In this document: piece by piece, positions 17,720-25,820 of the stretch
Layout of the letters: the number at the start of each line of letters is the position of its first letter
How positions within the stretch are numbered: position 1 is the stretch's first letter
NCBI GenBank assembly: GCA_900142905.1
Contig: FSRV01000001.1
Location: 1,922,001 to 1,986,000, forward strand
Reading direction: 5' to 3'
DNA from: Burkholderia sp. GAS332
GTDB lineage: Bacteria > Pseudomonadota > Gammaproteobacteria > Burkholderiales > Burkholderiaceae
DNA length: 64,000 nucleotides
The notes under the pieces: generated by a model
What the model saw: the letters and a program-made list of their open reading frames with translations, nothing else
What the model was told of the DNA's origin: nothing
The model's database searches: none
Made by a program: the position numbers and the translations under genes

Positions 17720-19456
17720 CTATCGCTGCGGAATGATGGGCACCAACAGATACGAAGACATGCTTTCACCTGCATGCAGCGTGGTTCGTCCCGCAAAGAC
17801 CGACGGCGGCCGATCCTCCGGATCGTCGTGCAGGAATGGTCCGCAACCCTTCATCGGGAACTTCACGTTCGACAGGTGCGTGGCAGCCCCTTGGTACTCG
17901 TAGTCCTTGCCCCGGACTGTCAGGCCGATCCGCCAGCCACCAGGGACGACGATAGAGGTGGGCCAGATCTCGACGTCCAGTTCGACAGGGTTGCCCGGCT
18001 CGAGTGGTTGTCTCGATCGGTGGGTATGGAGCGGGCGCCACGCAAGCGTGCGCTCCGGATCCAGTTCACGGCGGGATGCACGCAGCCAGCCTTGAGCTAC
18101 TGGCGTATGCGGGTCGAGTGCACCCTGGAATACGACCTCCTTTCCTTCGGGGTTGTAGAGACCGACAACGAGGAAAAGGTCGGCGTCGGGCGTCGTCGAG
18201 GAGACGAACAGCTTGCAGGCCAAGGGCCCCGTAATCTCCGTCTCTTGCTCGAACGGAGCGGACATGAAGCGGACGCCGTCGCCCATTGCTTCGAACGTTA
18301 CAGTCGATGTCCCGTCAGCCGCCTCGGGCGACAAGTTCTGACCATCGAGGTCCAGATATAGTTTGGTCCACTGGGTACCCGCAAGCGGCCACTCGTGCTC
18401 GGCGCGCTCGACGAACCTGTCGACATGCCGGACATGGAGCAGTACGGGTGGTCGTTCTTCCCAGCCTGTCTCTTTGCCTTTCAGATACTGGTCGAAGAAC
18501 TGTTTCTGCAGGCCGACGCCGTAGCGGGTATAGAACGAAGTCCAATGTTCGCCGCCGTGAATCTCGAGCCATTTCTTGGACGAACCGGCTTGCAGGAAGC
18601 CTTCGATGTTGCCACGCAAGTGCAGCCCTTGGCCTCCCCAATTCGCTGCGGACAGGACAGGGACCTGCAGTTGTGACAGCTTGGCCCGGCGTTCTTCGAA
18701 GAATTCGTCATCGAAACGATGGTCTGCCGCACGTCGGGACATGTCGCCCCGGTTGGCCTCAAGTTCTTCTTCGGTCAGGTTCACATCGCCACAGACGAAT
18801 TCGCCGGTTACGCTACTGCGAGGGCCCCGATCTCCTCGACCATGCTGGACGGTCTTGACCTGGATTTCCTGCCAGTTCTTCCCGAAGGAACATAGGATGC
18901 CACCGTGGAAAGTCGACTCCCGATACGCATCGCTATAGCCTTCCCACGGACAGATGGCCGCCAGGTGAGGCGGGCGCATGGATGCCACGAGCCACTGGTT
19001 GGCGCCGTAATAGGAGATGCCGTTCAGGCCGACCTTTCCGTTCGACCAGGGCTGCACGCCTGCCCATTCGATGCACTGGTAGTAATCGAGGGTTTCCCGC
19101 AGCGAGAAGTGGTCGATTTTGCCCGGCGAGCGACCCGCGCCGCGTGAATCCACGCGGATGCAGACGTACCCGTCCGGAACCCATTTTTCGGGATCGGGAA
19201 CTTCCCAAGCCTGATATTTGTTCGATGAACCCTCCAGCGCGTCGGGATAGCGCGCAGCCATCAGGTCCCAGGCTGTCTTGTATCCCTCCTGGAATGAAAG
19301 GCCCTTGCCATATGGGCCATAAGTCATGATGACGGGATACTTGCCTGGCGCGACGGGTTTGTAGACGTCGGCGCGCAATACGATTCCATCATCCATCGCA
19401 ATGGGCACGTCCCATTCGATGCTCATGTTGTCTCGGATTTCCGTGGTCTGTGTCAT
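17720..19456 (-). CDS. CocE/NonD family hydrolase (S15 peptidase-like)
   Basis: 578-residue alpha/beta hydrolase of the CocE/glutaryl-7-ACA acylase/X-Pro dipeptidyl-peptidase family. The N-terminal catalytic domain has the oxyanion residue region PVIMTYGPYG (~41-50) and the nucleophile motif GLNGISYYGAN with Ser148. The C-terminal half is the jelly-roll X-Pro dipeptidyl-peptidase domain (GPLACKLFVSSTTPDADLFLVV..., WPTSIVVPGGWRIGLTVRGKDYEYQG). No signal peptide, so probably cytosolic. It likely hydrolyses an ester or amide; it lies 72 bp downstream of an MFS gene on the same strand, suggesting uptake then hydrolysis of one substrate. Start at 19456 is taken at the ATG before the conserved EIRDNMSIEWDVPI; an internal Met 10 residues on is an alternative. 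Confidence 0.8.
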   Translation of the reverse strand: MTQTTEIRDNMSIEWDVPIAMDDGIVLRADVYKPVAPGKYPVIMTYGPYGKGLSFQEGYKTAWDLMAARYPDALEGSSNKYQAWEVPDPEKWVPDGYVCIRVDSRGAGRSPGKIDHFSLRETLDYYQCIEWAGVQPWSNGKVGLNGISYYGANQWLVASMRPPHLAAICPWEGYSDAYRESTFHGGILCSFGKNWQEIQVKTVQHGRGDRGPRSSVTGEFVCGDVNLTEEELEANRGDMSRRAADHRFDDEFFEERRAKLSQLQVPVLSAANWGGQGLHLRGNIEGFLQAGSSKKWLEIHGGEHWTSFYTRYGVGLQKQFFDQYLKGKETGWEERPPVLLHVRHVDRFVERAEHEWPLAGTQWTKLYLDLDGQNLSPEAADGTSTVTFEAMGDGVRFMSAPFEQETEITGPLACKLFVSSTTPDADLFLVVGLYNPEGKEVVFQGALDPHTPVAQGWLRASRRELDPERTLAWRPLHTHRSRQPLEPGNPVELDVEIWPTSIVVPGGWRIGLTVRGKDYEYQGAATHLSNVKFPMKGCGPFLHDDPEDRPPSVFAGRTTLHAGESMSSYLLVPIIPQR

Positions 19457-19528
19457 GTCGTGGAGTATCCTGGGTGCGAATATTGATATGTCATTCCTGG
19501 CAGATACCTCGGGCATCTGCATGGCGGC

Positions 19529-20878
19529 TCAGATACGTTGTGCAACTGGGGCTGAGGCGGTCTTCGGCCCACGGGCGGCGAAGAACATGACGACGGCGGA
19601 CGCAACATAGAGTGCGACGATGAAATACAGGCTGGCCGAATTGCTCCCTGTCGAAGTGCGCAGCCAGGTGCCGATCGAGGGCGTCACAATCGGGGCGATA
19701 TCTGCGAGCGAGGGAATCACCGCGAGACCGACCGCCGCTTGTTCTTTCGGCAGGTAGTCGCTGACGAAGGCATAAAATAGTGGCGTCATCGACGCCGTGC
19801 CAATGGTCGCAATCGAGAGCAGGACGATCGACGTGGCCACGCCACCGTTCAGGAAGGCGATGCCGAGTAGGCCGACCGCGATCAGCACCACGCCGGCCAC
19901 GAAGTGCCACCGCCGTTCGTTACGGCGGTCCGAACTGCGACTCATGAGCATCATGCCGATGGCGCCCACGATGTTCGGGATCGCCGCGAGCAGGCCGATG
20001 TAGAACACGTCTTTCACTCCCCAACTATGAATCAGCGTTGGCGTCCAGAACACCAGCACGTAGACAGCACCGAGGAACAGAAAGTTGATGAGAGAGAAGA
20101 CGTAGAGCTTGGGGTCGCGCAGCAGCGCCCGCAGGGCCGCGCGTTTATGGACTCCGTCTCCGAGCGACACGCCGTCTCTGGCGAGACGATCGGCGAGCAG
20201 TTTCTTCTCGGCAGGGCTAAGCCATGCGGCTTCGGCAGGACTGTTGCTCAGACAGGCATAGCAGAGAAGGCCGACGACAAGGCAGGGCAAGCCGTTGACG
20301 ATAAACATCCACTGCCAGCCGTGGAAGCCGAGAACGCCCTGGCCGAACTTCATCAGCGCGCCATTGAGCGGCCCGACGAGAATGCCCGAGATGACGGTAG
20401 AGCTCATGAACACGGCGATAGCCTGACCGCGTCGAGCCGGCGGGTACCAGTAAGTGAAATAGAGCACGACTGCGGGGAAGCAGCCTGCCTCGAAGGCGCC
20501 GAGCAGGAAGCGAAGGGTGTAGAACTGCCATGGCGCCGTGACCCATGCCATACTCGTGGCGCAGAGCCCCCAAAGCACCATGATGCGCAGGAGGGTTTTG
20601 CGCGTGCCGATCTTCTCCAGAAGCATATTGCTTGGCACTTCGAAAAGAATATAACCGACAAAGAACATGCCTGCACCGAGCGCGAAGACTTGGTCGCTGA
20701 AACCCAGTTCCCCTTTCATCTGAAGTTGGGCGAAGCCAATGTTGACCCGGTCGATAAAGGCAAGACAGTAAACAGTCACCAGCAGGGGCAGGATGTGCCA
20801 GTTGATCCTGGAGAAGAGCGCCTTTTCCTCAGCGCTCTCAACAAGAACACCGGCTTGAGAGGCAGATATTGCTGTCAT
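19529..20878 (-). CDS. MFS transporter, anion:cation symporter type
   Basis: 449-residue MFS protein of the ACS (anion:cation symporter) group, recognised by the N-terminal INWHILPLLVTVYCLAFIDRVNIGFAQ (~residues 25-51), ILFEVPSNMLLEKIGTRKTLLR (~77-98) and the RFLLGAFEAGCFPAVVLYFTYWYP (~123-146) segments. Twelve hydrophobic helices with a soluble loop in the middle (SPAEKKLLADRLARDG). ACS members import organic acids such as tartrate, phthalate or hexuronates. It forms a probable operon with the downstream CocE-like hydrolase. A set of inverted repeats (20930-20989) sits just upstream. Confidence 0.82.
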   Translation of the reverse strand: MTAISASQAGVLVESAEEKALFSRINWHILPLLVTVYCLAFIDRVNIGFAQLQMKGELGFSDQVFALGAGMFFVGYILFEVPSNMLLEKIGTRKTLLRIMVLWGLCATSMAWVTAPWQFYTLRFLLGAFEAGCFPAVVLYFTYWYPPARRGQAIAVFMSSTVISGILVGPLNGALMKFGQGVLGFHGWQWMFIVNGLPCLVVGLLCYACLSNSPAEAAWLSPAEKKLLADRLARDGVSLGDGVHKRAALRALLRDPKLYVFSLINFLFLGAVYVLVFWTPTLIHSWGVKDVFYIGLLAAIPNIVGAIGMMLMSRSSDRRNERRWHFVAGVVLIAVGLLGIAFLNGGVATSIVLLSIATIGTASMTPLFYAFVSDYLPKEQAAVGLAVIPSLADIAPIVTPSIGTWLRTSTGSNSASLYFIVALYVASAVVMFFAARGPKTASAPVAQRI

Positions 20879-20929
20879 AGAGGTCTTCCATTAAATCGTT
20901 CTTTGCGAGCTAAAGCCGGCGTGTGTAAC

Positions 20930-20989
20930 TTCCGGACGGCAGCTTACGGAGTCTGTCGAACTCCGGAAACTATTCCGCTCCCGTGGAAT
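20930..20989. promoter_or_regulatory. Inverted-repeat cluster upstream of the MFS-hydrolase operon
   Basis: TTCCGGA (20930-20936) is repeated as TCCGGAA (20962-20968), and ATTCC (20972-20976) pairs with GGAAT (20985-20989) around 8 bp. They lie 52-111 bp before the start at 20878, where an operator would be expected. The binding protein is unknown, and no regulator gene is adjacent to this operon apart from the one at 22605. Confidence 0.35.
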
Positions 20990-21040
20990 TTGGTGACGCA
21001 CGCCTATCCACAGGAACATTGAGCACGAAGTCTCAACCAG

Positions 21041-22132
21041 TCAGAATGTATGTCGGATGCCGACGCTGGTTGCGTATGTGTTTCCGGCCTGGTTGGAATA
21101 GTTATTGATGACCGTCAGTCCGCCGTCTTCTGTGCCGTGATTGTTGATGAAGCCAAATTGCGCATAGAGGGTCGTGCGGTGCGACAGGAAATAGCTCGCA
21201 CCCAGCGCAGCCGTGATCGAATGATTGTTCGAGTCGTTTTTGTCTCTGGTGTAGTACACGCCGGTACTGAGGTCGAGTTGCGGAAGTGCCTGATAATCGA
21301 GTCCGGCCGCATAGACGTAGTTGTTGTGCGGATCAAGACCGAGCGCAAGGTTTCCGGCCGACGCGGCCACCTTGTAGTTTGTTGCGGACGCCTTCACCGT
21401 GACCGGGCCAATCTTGTAGGATGCACCGATCATCCGACCGAGGAATTCAACCGTCGTCGGTAGCGACGTCTCGACATTTCCGCCGTTATTGCCGTCGTAA
21501 TAGGCGGCCATGAGCATCAGCGTCCCGTTGTCATACTTCAGGCTCGCAGAATATTGACGTCCGGCCTGGAAGTCCCCGGCAGTGCCGCCGAGCGCGACCA
21601 TGACGCTGCCTTGCAGACCCCAGAGCTTCGGGGTCGTATACGACAAGGCATTTGAATTGGCGAAGCCCGTGCCATAGATGTTGTCGATGTAAGGCATGAC
21701 GGCGCTGCCGAACTGAACGGCACCGCGGGGGTCGGTCTCGTACATCGTGAGGAAGAACGGCGAATACTGAAGACCGGCCAGGGCGGTACCGAAATTGCCT
21801 TCAAGTCCGACGTAGGCATTCCGGCCAAAGAAGTTTCCGTTTGAATCGGCGAAGCCGCCATTGGTCGCGCTGAAGCCGCCTTCAAGCCTGTAAATAGTCT
21901 TGAGACCACCACCCAGGTCCTCTTTACCCGTCAGGCCGAATAGCGACGGCGATAGACCGCTGTCGTTTGCTTGAATCGTCCCCTTCTCGCCTGGCGATTT
22001 GATGTATATCAGGCCAGAGTCCACTATGCCGTAAAGCGTCACGCTGCTTTGTGCGTGAGCGATGCCTCCGCTGAGCAAAACACCCGTAGCGATAGCAATC
22101 AGTTTCGGAATTAAAGTTTCATTTTTGTACAT
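21041..22132 (-). CDS. Trimeric outer-membrane porin
   Basis: 363-residue Burkholderia-type general porin (16-stranded, trimeric). Signal peptide MYKNETLIPKLIAIATGVLLSGGIAHA, then the diagnostic mature start QSSVTLYGIVDSGL, the DLGGGLKTIYRLEGGF and GNFFGRNAYVGLEG strands, and a C-terminal aromatic strand ending in RHTF, required for Bam recognition. The ATG at 22132 is chosen because AGGAG lies 8 bp upstream; the TTG three bases earlier is less likely. It is on the same strand as the MFS-hydrolase pair and may provide outer-membrane entry for the same substrate. Confidence 0.9.
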   Translation of the reverse strand: MYKNETLIPKLIAIATGVLLSGGIAHAQSSVTLYGIVDSGLIYIKSPGEKGTIQANDSGLSPSLFGLTGKEDLGGGLKTIYRLEGGFSATNGGFADSNGNFFGRNAYVGLEGNFGTALAGLQYSPFFLTMYETDPRGAVQFGSAVMPYIDNIYGTGFANSNALSYTTPKLWGLQGSVMVALGGTAGDFQAGRQYSASLKYDNGTLMLMAAYYDGNNGGNVETSLPTTVEFLGRMIGASYKIGPVTVKASATNYKVAASAGNLALGLDPHNNYVYAAGLDYQALPQLDLSTGVYYTRDKNDSNNHSITAALGASYFLSHRTTLYAQFGFINNHGTEDGGLTVINNYSNQAGNTYATSVGIRHTF

Positions 22133-22604
22133 CAAACTGTCTCCTTGTTGGGTGGTCGTATAGGTTGGTTAAAATTTTATTTTTTAGTTATACGAATTAT
22201 TTTTTAAATACAAATACGGAGAAGGCGATGCTATCTACAAGAATCTGTTCAATGTTCCGACCCGTAGATGCTGCTGCGAATCGATACGCTGTTCCACGCT
22301 GCCTTCAGGAGGCGTATCAGCGCAGCCCCTTACCGGCCCAACTCTTTGATGACCTGTTCGCCATTCCCGCACCGCTTTCTTTGGTCTGGCGTAGATTAGT
22401 CGCTGTTGTACGTGGTACCAATGGCCCAAACATCCAGAATGGACATTTGAGGGTGCTCACTGCCGCGATTGGTGCAAAAGTGACAGATAGCTAGGGAAAG
22501 CACCGAGGGGTTCAGATGCACGGACGGAGCGAGGCGTTGGCTATTGCCGCTCTGGCGGCCATGAGGAGGTGCGACCTGAGCACAACATCGCACCGTATAC
22601 CGAT
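22133..22604. other. Intergenic region upstream of the porin
   Basis: 472 bp. The part next to the porin (22165-22220) is strikingly AT-rich, as expected of its promoter. Further upstream is a 31-bp element (22417-22447) shared with the promoter of the YciI-like gene. A plus-strand open frame here (22165-22494) has no recognisable domain and I do not call it. Confidence 0.5.
22417..22447 (-). promoter_or_regulatory. 31-bp element, copy 1 (porin side)
   Basis: Read on the minus strand: AATGTCCATTCTGGATG, two variable bases, TGGGC, one variable base, ATTGGT. It matches the copy at 24380-24410 at 27 of 31 positions and points toward the porin (start 285 bp away). The core TCCA-N3-TGGA is an inverted repeat, as expected for a dimeric regulator. 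Confidence 0.5.
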
Positions 22605-24368
22605 CTAATGGTGTGGTACCGAGTCCAGAAGATCCTGAACTTTGGCTTGAGCCGTGCGTAATGCCTGATCATGCGAGATTCGTCCGCAAAGGGCGTCATG
22701 AATCTCTCTGCCCAGAACGTCCTCAATGCGGCTGTACACAGGTGTAAGCGGGCGCATCGTATTGCAGATCAGTTCGCTGCGCGCCAGTTCGTCGACGAAG
22801 CTAACGATGGGAGAAATAATTGCCAGTTCCGGATCGGAGCTGACGCTAAAGCGCGGCGCGATGGGCAACTTATTGAGTGCATTCGATTTCATCGCCTCCG
22901 ATGATGTCATCCACTGAATGGCCTGACGGGCTAGTTCGGCGCGCTCGGGTGGCAAGTTGCTGGGGATCGCCAGGAAAAATCCTCCCAGCGGTACACATCG
23001 CCGCACACCGTGAACGTTGGGGTGGGGCAGTAACGCGATCTTTCCCTTCACCTTGGAGCGAAGATCCAGCTCGAGACGTGCTGCGCGCATCGTCCACGCA
23101 TAGCAAAGTGCTGCATGTCCCGCCATGAATTCGTCGAGGCTATCTTCCCAGTCGAAGGCGAGCGTGTCAGGTGGGGAGACCGATAGGAGCTGCCCCATGA
23201 AATCTAGCGTTGCGCGCGCCTCCTTGCCGTCGAGGCCGGCGTAGGTACCGTGTCTACGCGTTGAAGTCGATCGCGCCCGCACAGGTGGCTTCTCCTTGAC
23301 TATGACGGCTCCGCCGTGCGCATTCAGAAAAAACATGAAGGCGCTCGCTATTGGCATACCCCGCGCAGCATTCCAGACGAGACCGTATTGCGCGCGCTTG
23401 GGTTTGTGCAAGCGACGTGCGACGGCGAGCAGGTCCTTGGGTGTCGCGGGATAGCGCAGCGCGTTGGCCTCGAACATATCATGACGGGCAAGCAAGGCTT
23501 CGACCGTGATGTACATTGGCAGCCCATAGAGATGGTCGTTGTAAGTGACACACTCCAGTGTTGCCGGATGAAAATCGCGCAGATTCGGGGATGCGCCCTG
23601 GTCGTCCAGGTTTAGAGGACGAATGAGTCCCTTCTGGACGAACTCTGCCAGCCATGGATAGTTCAGCGCGATGATGTCGAATTCTGATTCGCTCCGTGTC
23701 CCGTTCGCGAGTGCTTTCTCGTACAGTTCCTGCAGGTGTGCGAGCTGGAAGTCCTCGCGCCGCCCTGCATTGGCTCTGAAGTCGATCCAGAGGTTCCGCA
23801 GTGCCGCAAAATAGTTGTCGTCATGAAACAGGAACCGAAGTCGCTTGCCGGGGCTACCTCGAAACGCGAGAAGCTCTGTTGGGGGAAGCAACTGTTCAAA
23901 GGATCGCCGCGGTTCACCGAAGTAATACTGCTCTGAGCGTTGGCTGTCTTCCCGATGGCCCACCAGGGTTGCGAGCAGCGACTTGACGTGTAGCGCCAGT
24001 GCTTCAAATCCTTGCATGAGCTGGTTGGCAGGCAACAGTACCTGCGCCTTGCTGCCAGGCGACGCAGGAGCGACGTCAATCAAACCTTCCTCAATCAAGG
24101 CGTTGATACGCCGATGAGCCGTTCCGTAAGTTAGTCCTGATGCCTGGATGAGTTGTGAAATTGGCACGCCCTGTTGCCGCAGTTTCGCTCGAACCAGGTA
24201 GCTGGTCAGCGCCCAGTCGGAGTCCGGCGACATACCGGCGATCAGTTCGGTGAACGGTGCCCTTGTGCTGTCTATGAACTCGACAATCCTCAGAAGCTCT
24301 TGCTCGTTGATCATTTGGACGTCAGTGTTTTCCCTGATTTTGGGCGGTTTCTCATCTGAATTGTGCAT
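22605..24368 (-). CDS. One-component regulator: winged helix fused to a solute-binding-protein domain
   Basis: 587 residues, no signal peptide. Residues ~50-100 form a winged helix-turn-helix (ISQLIQASGLTYGTAHRRINALIEEGLIDV). From ~residue 176 to the end the chain looks like an ABC family-1 (maltose/glycerol-3-phosphate type) substrate-binding protein: KRLRFLFHDDNYFAALRNLW, DIIALNYPWLAEFVQKGLIRPL, DHLYGLPMYITVEALLARHDMFE, MAGHAALCYAWTMRA and VPLGGFFLAIPSNLPPE. The natural reading is a cytoplasmic repressor or activator that senses a ligand with a recycled binding-protein fold. The start is uncertain: ATG 24368 is used; 24314 (MINEQELLRIVEF) is also possible. An ATG at 24458 is disfavoured because the 31-bp element at 24380-24410 would then be coding. 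Confidence 0.7.
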   Translation of the reverse strand: MHNSDEKPPKIRENTDVQMINEQELLRIVEFIDSTRAPFTELIAGMSPDSDWALTSYLVRAKLRQQGVPISQLIQASGLTYGTAHRRINALIEEGLIDVAPASPGSKAQVLLPANQLMQGFEALALHVKSLLATLVGHREDSQRSEQYYFGEPRRSFEQLLPPTELLAFRGSPGKRLRFLFHDDNYFAALRNLWIDFRANAGRREDFQLAHLQELYEKALANGTRSESEFDIIALNYPWLAEFVQKGLIRPLNLDDQGASPNLRDFHPATLECVTYNDHLYGLPMYITVEALLARHDMFEANALRYPATPKDLLAVARRLHKPKRAQYGLVWNAARGMPIASAFMFFLNAHGGAVIVKEKPPVRARSTSTRRHGTYAGLDGKEARATLDFMGQLLSVSPPDTLAFDWEDSLDEFMAGHAALCYAWTMRAARLELDLRSKVKGKIALLPHPNVHGVRRCVPLGGFFLAIPSNLPPERAELARQAIQWMTSSEAMKSNALNKLPIAPRFSVSSDPELAIISPIVSFVDELARSELICNTMRPLTPVYSRIEDVLGREIHDALCGRISHDQALRTAQAKVQDLLDSVPHH

Positions 24369-24379
24369 TAAGCGTCGTG

Positions 24380-24410
24380 AATGTCCATTTTGGATGGCTG
24401 GGCGATTGGT
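24380..24410 (+). promoter_or_regulatory. 31-bp element, copy 2 (regulator/YciI side)
   Basis: AATGTCCATTTTGGATG, then TGGGC and ATTGGT with variable bases between; 27 of 31 positions equal the copy at 22417-22447. It sits between the divergent regulator (ATG 24368) and the YciI-like gene (GTG 24500), 89 bp before the latter, so it is a candidate operator for autoregulation and control of the catabolic genes. Confidence 0.5.
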
Positions 24411-24499
24411 GTCCAGATCGATACCGTTTAGTCTTCTCGCAACCGTAGCGCGCCCCATGACCCTGCCTGGGCGCCGGCTATCTAACCGAGGAGAGAAGA

Positions 24500-24787
24500 G
24501 TGCATTTCATCGTCCATTGTCTCGACCATGAGGGCGCGCTGGAACGCCGGCTCGCCAACTATGAGGCACATAAGGCATACCTTGCCAGTGCAAAAGTGCA
24601 ATCGGTCATCTCAGGACCGCTGGTGTCCGACGACGGTCAGACGATGATCGGCAGCTTTTTTCTGGTTGAAGCAGGAAGCAAGGAGGACGTGATCGAATTC
24701 AACCGGAATGATCCGTTCAATGCGGCTCAAGTCTGGCAACAGGTCAGCATCCACGCTTTTCTGAAGCGGGTAGACAACCGGAAGTAG
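24500..24787 (+). CDS. YciI-family protein
   Basis: 95-residue ferredoxin-like fold protein of the YciI family (MHFIVHCLDHEGALERRLANYEAHKAYLASA..., SGPLVSDDGQTMIGSFFLVEAGSKEDVIEFNRNDPF...WQQVSIHAF). The conserved His-Asp pair typical of the family (HK...GPL, and DPF) is present. One characterised YciI relative is the chlorohydroxyquinol dehydrochlorinase TftG, which is notable because a hydroxyquinol dioxygenase lies 7 kb downstream. Start is GTG at 24500 with GAGGAGAGAAGA just upstream. It is probably the first gene of the catabolic run. Confidence 0.8.
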   Translation: MHFIVHCLDHEGALERRLANYEAHKAYLASAKVQSVISGPLVSDDGQTMIGSFFLVEAGSKEDVIEFNRNDPFNAAQVWQQVSIHAFLKRVDNRK

Positions 24788-24885
24788 TGCGCCCGCCGAG
24801 TGGTGCGGCCTGGTCGCACGTTTGAACGCTGCGTGCAAGACACGAATTTGAGGACCGTCGCGATATCGCGATTGACAGGGTGATC

Positions 24886-25758
24886 ATGCGAAATACTATC
24901 GGTTTTATCGGGCTGGGGAAGATGGGACTCCCGATGGCCAGACATATCGCGACGAGCGATCAGATTGTTGTGGGCTTCGATACTTCGCCCGAACGGCTCG
25001 CCATTGCACGAGAGGCGGGGCTAACGGTGACGGCTGGACTTGAAGATCTTCTGAAGTCCAGTGCGATTCTCATTTCATCGTTGCCCAATGACGAGGCCCT
25101 TCTCAGTGTCAGCGAGCAGATTTGCCGTTGCGCTGTTGCTGGCTCCATTTACATCGATACCAGTACGGTATCCGTGGAAGCTTCTGCCACGGTCGCGGAA
25201 CAGTTGAAGCGCGCGAGTATCGCCTATCTCCGCTGTACAGTTTCCGGGAACAACCTTATGGCGGAGGCTGCAAAACTGACCGTCATGGTTTCCGGCGATC
25301 ACGCGGCCTTCGAGGCGTGCAAGAGCTTATTTCGGTGCTGGGGCGAGGCGTGCTTCTACCTTGGAGAGGCGGATCAGGCCAAGCTAATGAAGCTGTCGAT
25401 CAACCTCATGATCAACCTGACTTCAGGGATGCTGGCCGAGGCATTGTCTCTCGGGCAAAAAGGCGGATTGGCGTGGTCGGATATGTGGCCAGTCATTGAG
25501 GCAAGTGCAGTCGGGTCCCCCATTGTGAAAGCAAAGGCCGGCGCACTATCGAAGCGGGATTTTACGGCGACATTCACCGTCGAGCAGATGCGTAAGGACG
25601 TCGGTCTCGTGCTGGATGCCGGTAAATCGCTCAACGTCCCGCTGGGATTGACGGCACTAGCTGCCCAACTGCTATCTAGCGCATCCGCAAGCGGGTATGC
25701 CGACGAGGACTACGCGGCAATCATCAAGGTTGTGGAGAAAGCATCTGGCCTTGGCTGA
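24886..25758 (+). CDS. NAD(P)-dependent beta-hydroxyacid dehydrogenase (HIBADH family)
   Basis: 290-residue oxidoreductase. Rossmann motif IGFIGLGKMGLPMARHI (residues ~4-20), a substrate-binding segment STVSVEASATVAEQLKRASIAYLRCTVSGNN (the TVSGNN replaces the usual APVSGG), the catalytic lysine region EADQAKLMKLSINLMINLTSGMLAEAL (Lys at about residue 168), and the C-terminal all-helical domain with KDVGLVLDAGKSLNVPL. The family reversibly oxidises short beta-hydroxyacids such as 3-hydroxyisobutyrate or tartronate semialdehyde. Specificity is unknown. ATG 24886 has AGGG upstream; GTG 24880 is in frame too. The next gene follows with 62 bp between. Confidence 0.83.
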   Translation: MRNTIGFIGLGKMGLPMARHIATSDQIVVGFDTSPERLAIAREAGLTVTAGLEDLLKSSAILISSLPNDEALLSVSEQICRCAVAGSIYIDTSTVSVEASATVAEQLKRASIAYLRCTVSGNNLMAEAAKLTVMVSGDHAAFEACKSLFRCWGEACFYLGEADQAKLMKLSINLMINLTSGMLAEALSLGQKGGLAWSDMWPVIEASAVGSPIVKAKAGALSKRDFTATFTVEQMRKDVGLVLDAGKSLNVPLGLTALAAQLLSSASASGYADEDYAAIIKVVEKASGLG

Positions 25759-25820
25759 ATTGGCTATCGATGATGGGCCGCCACGGGCCTGTTGGTTTAT
25801 ATAATCAGTTTGAGGAAAGA

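Noticed and set aside
22165..22494. 109-codon plus-strand open frame
   Set aside because: It spans the AT-rich porin promoter and the 31-bp shared element; no domain or ribosome site.
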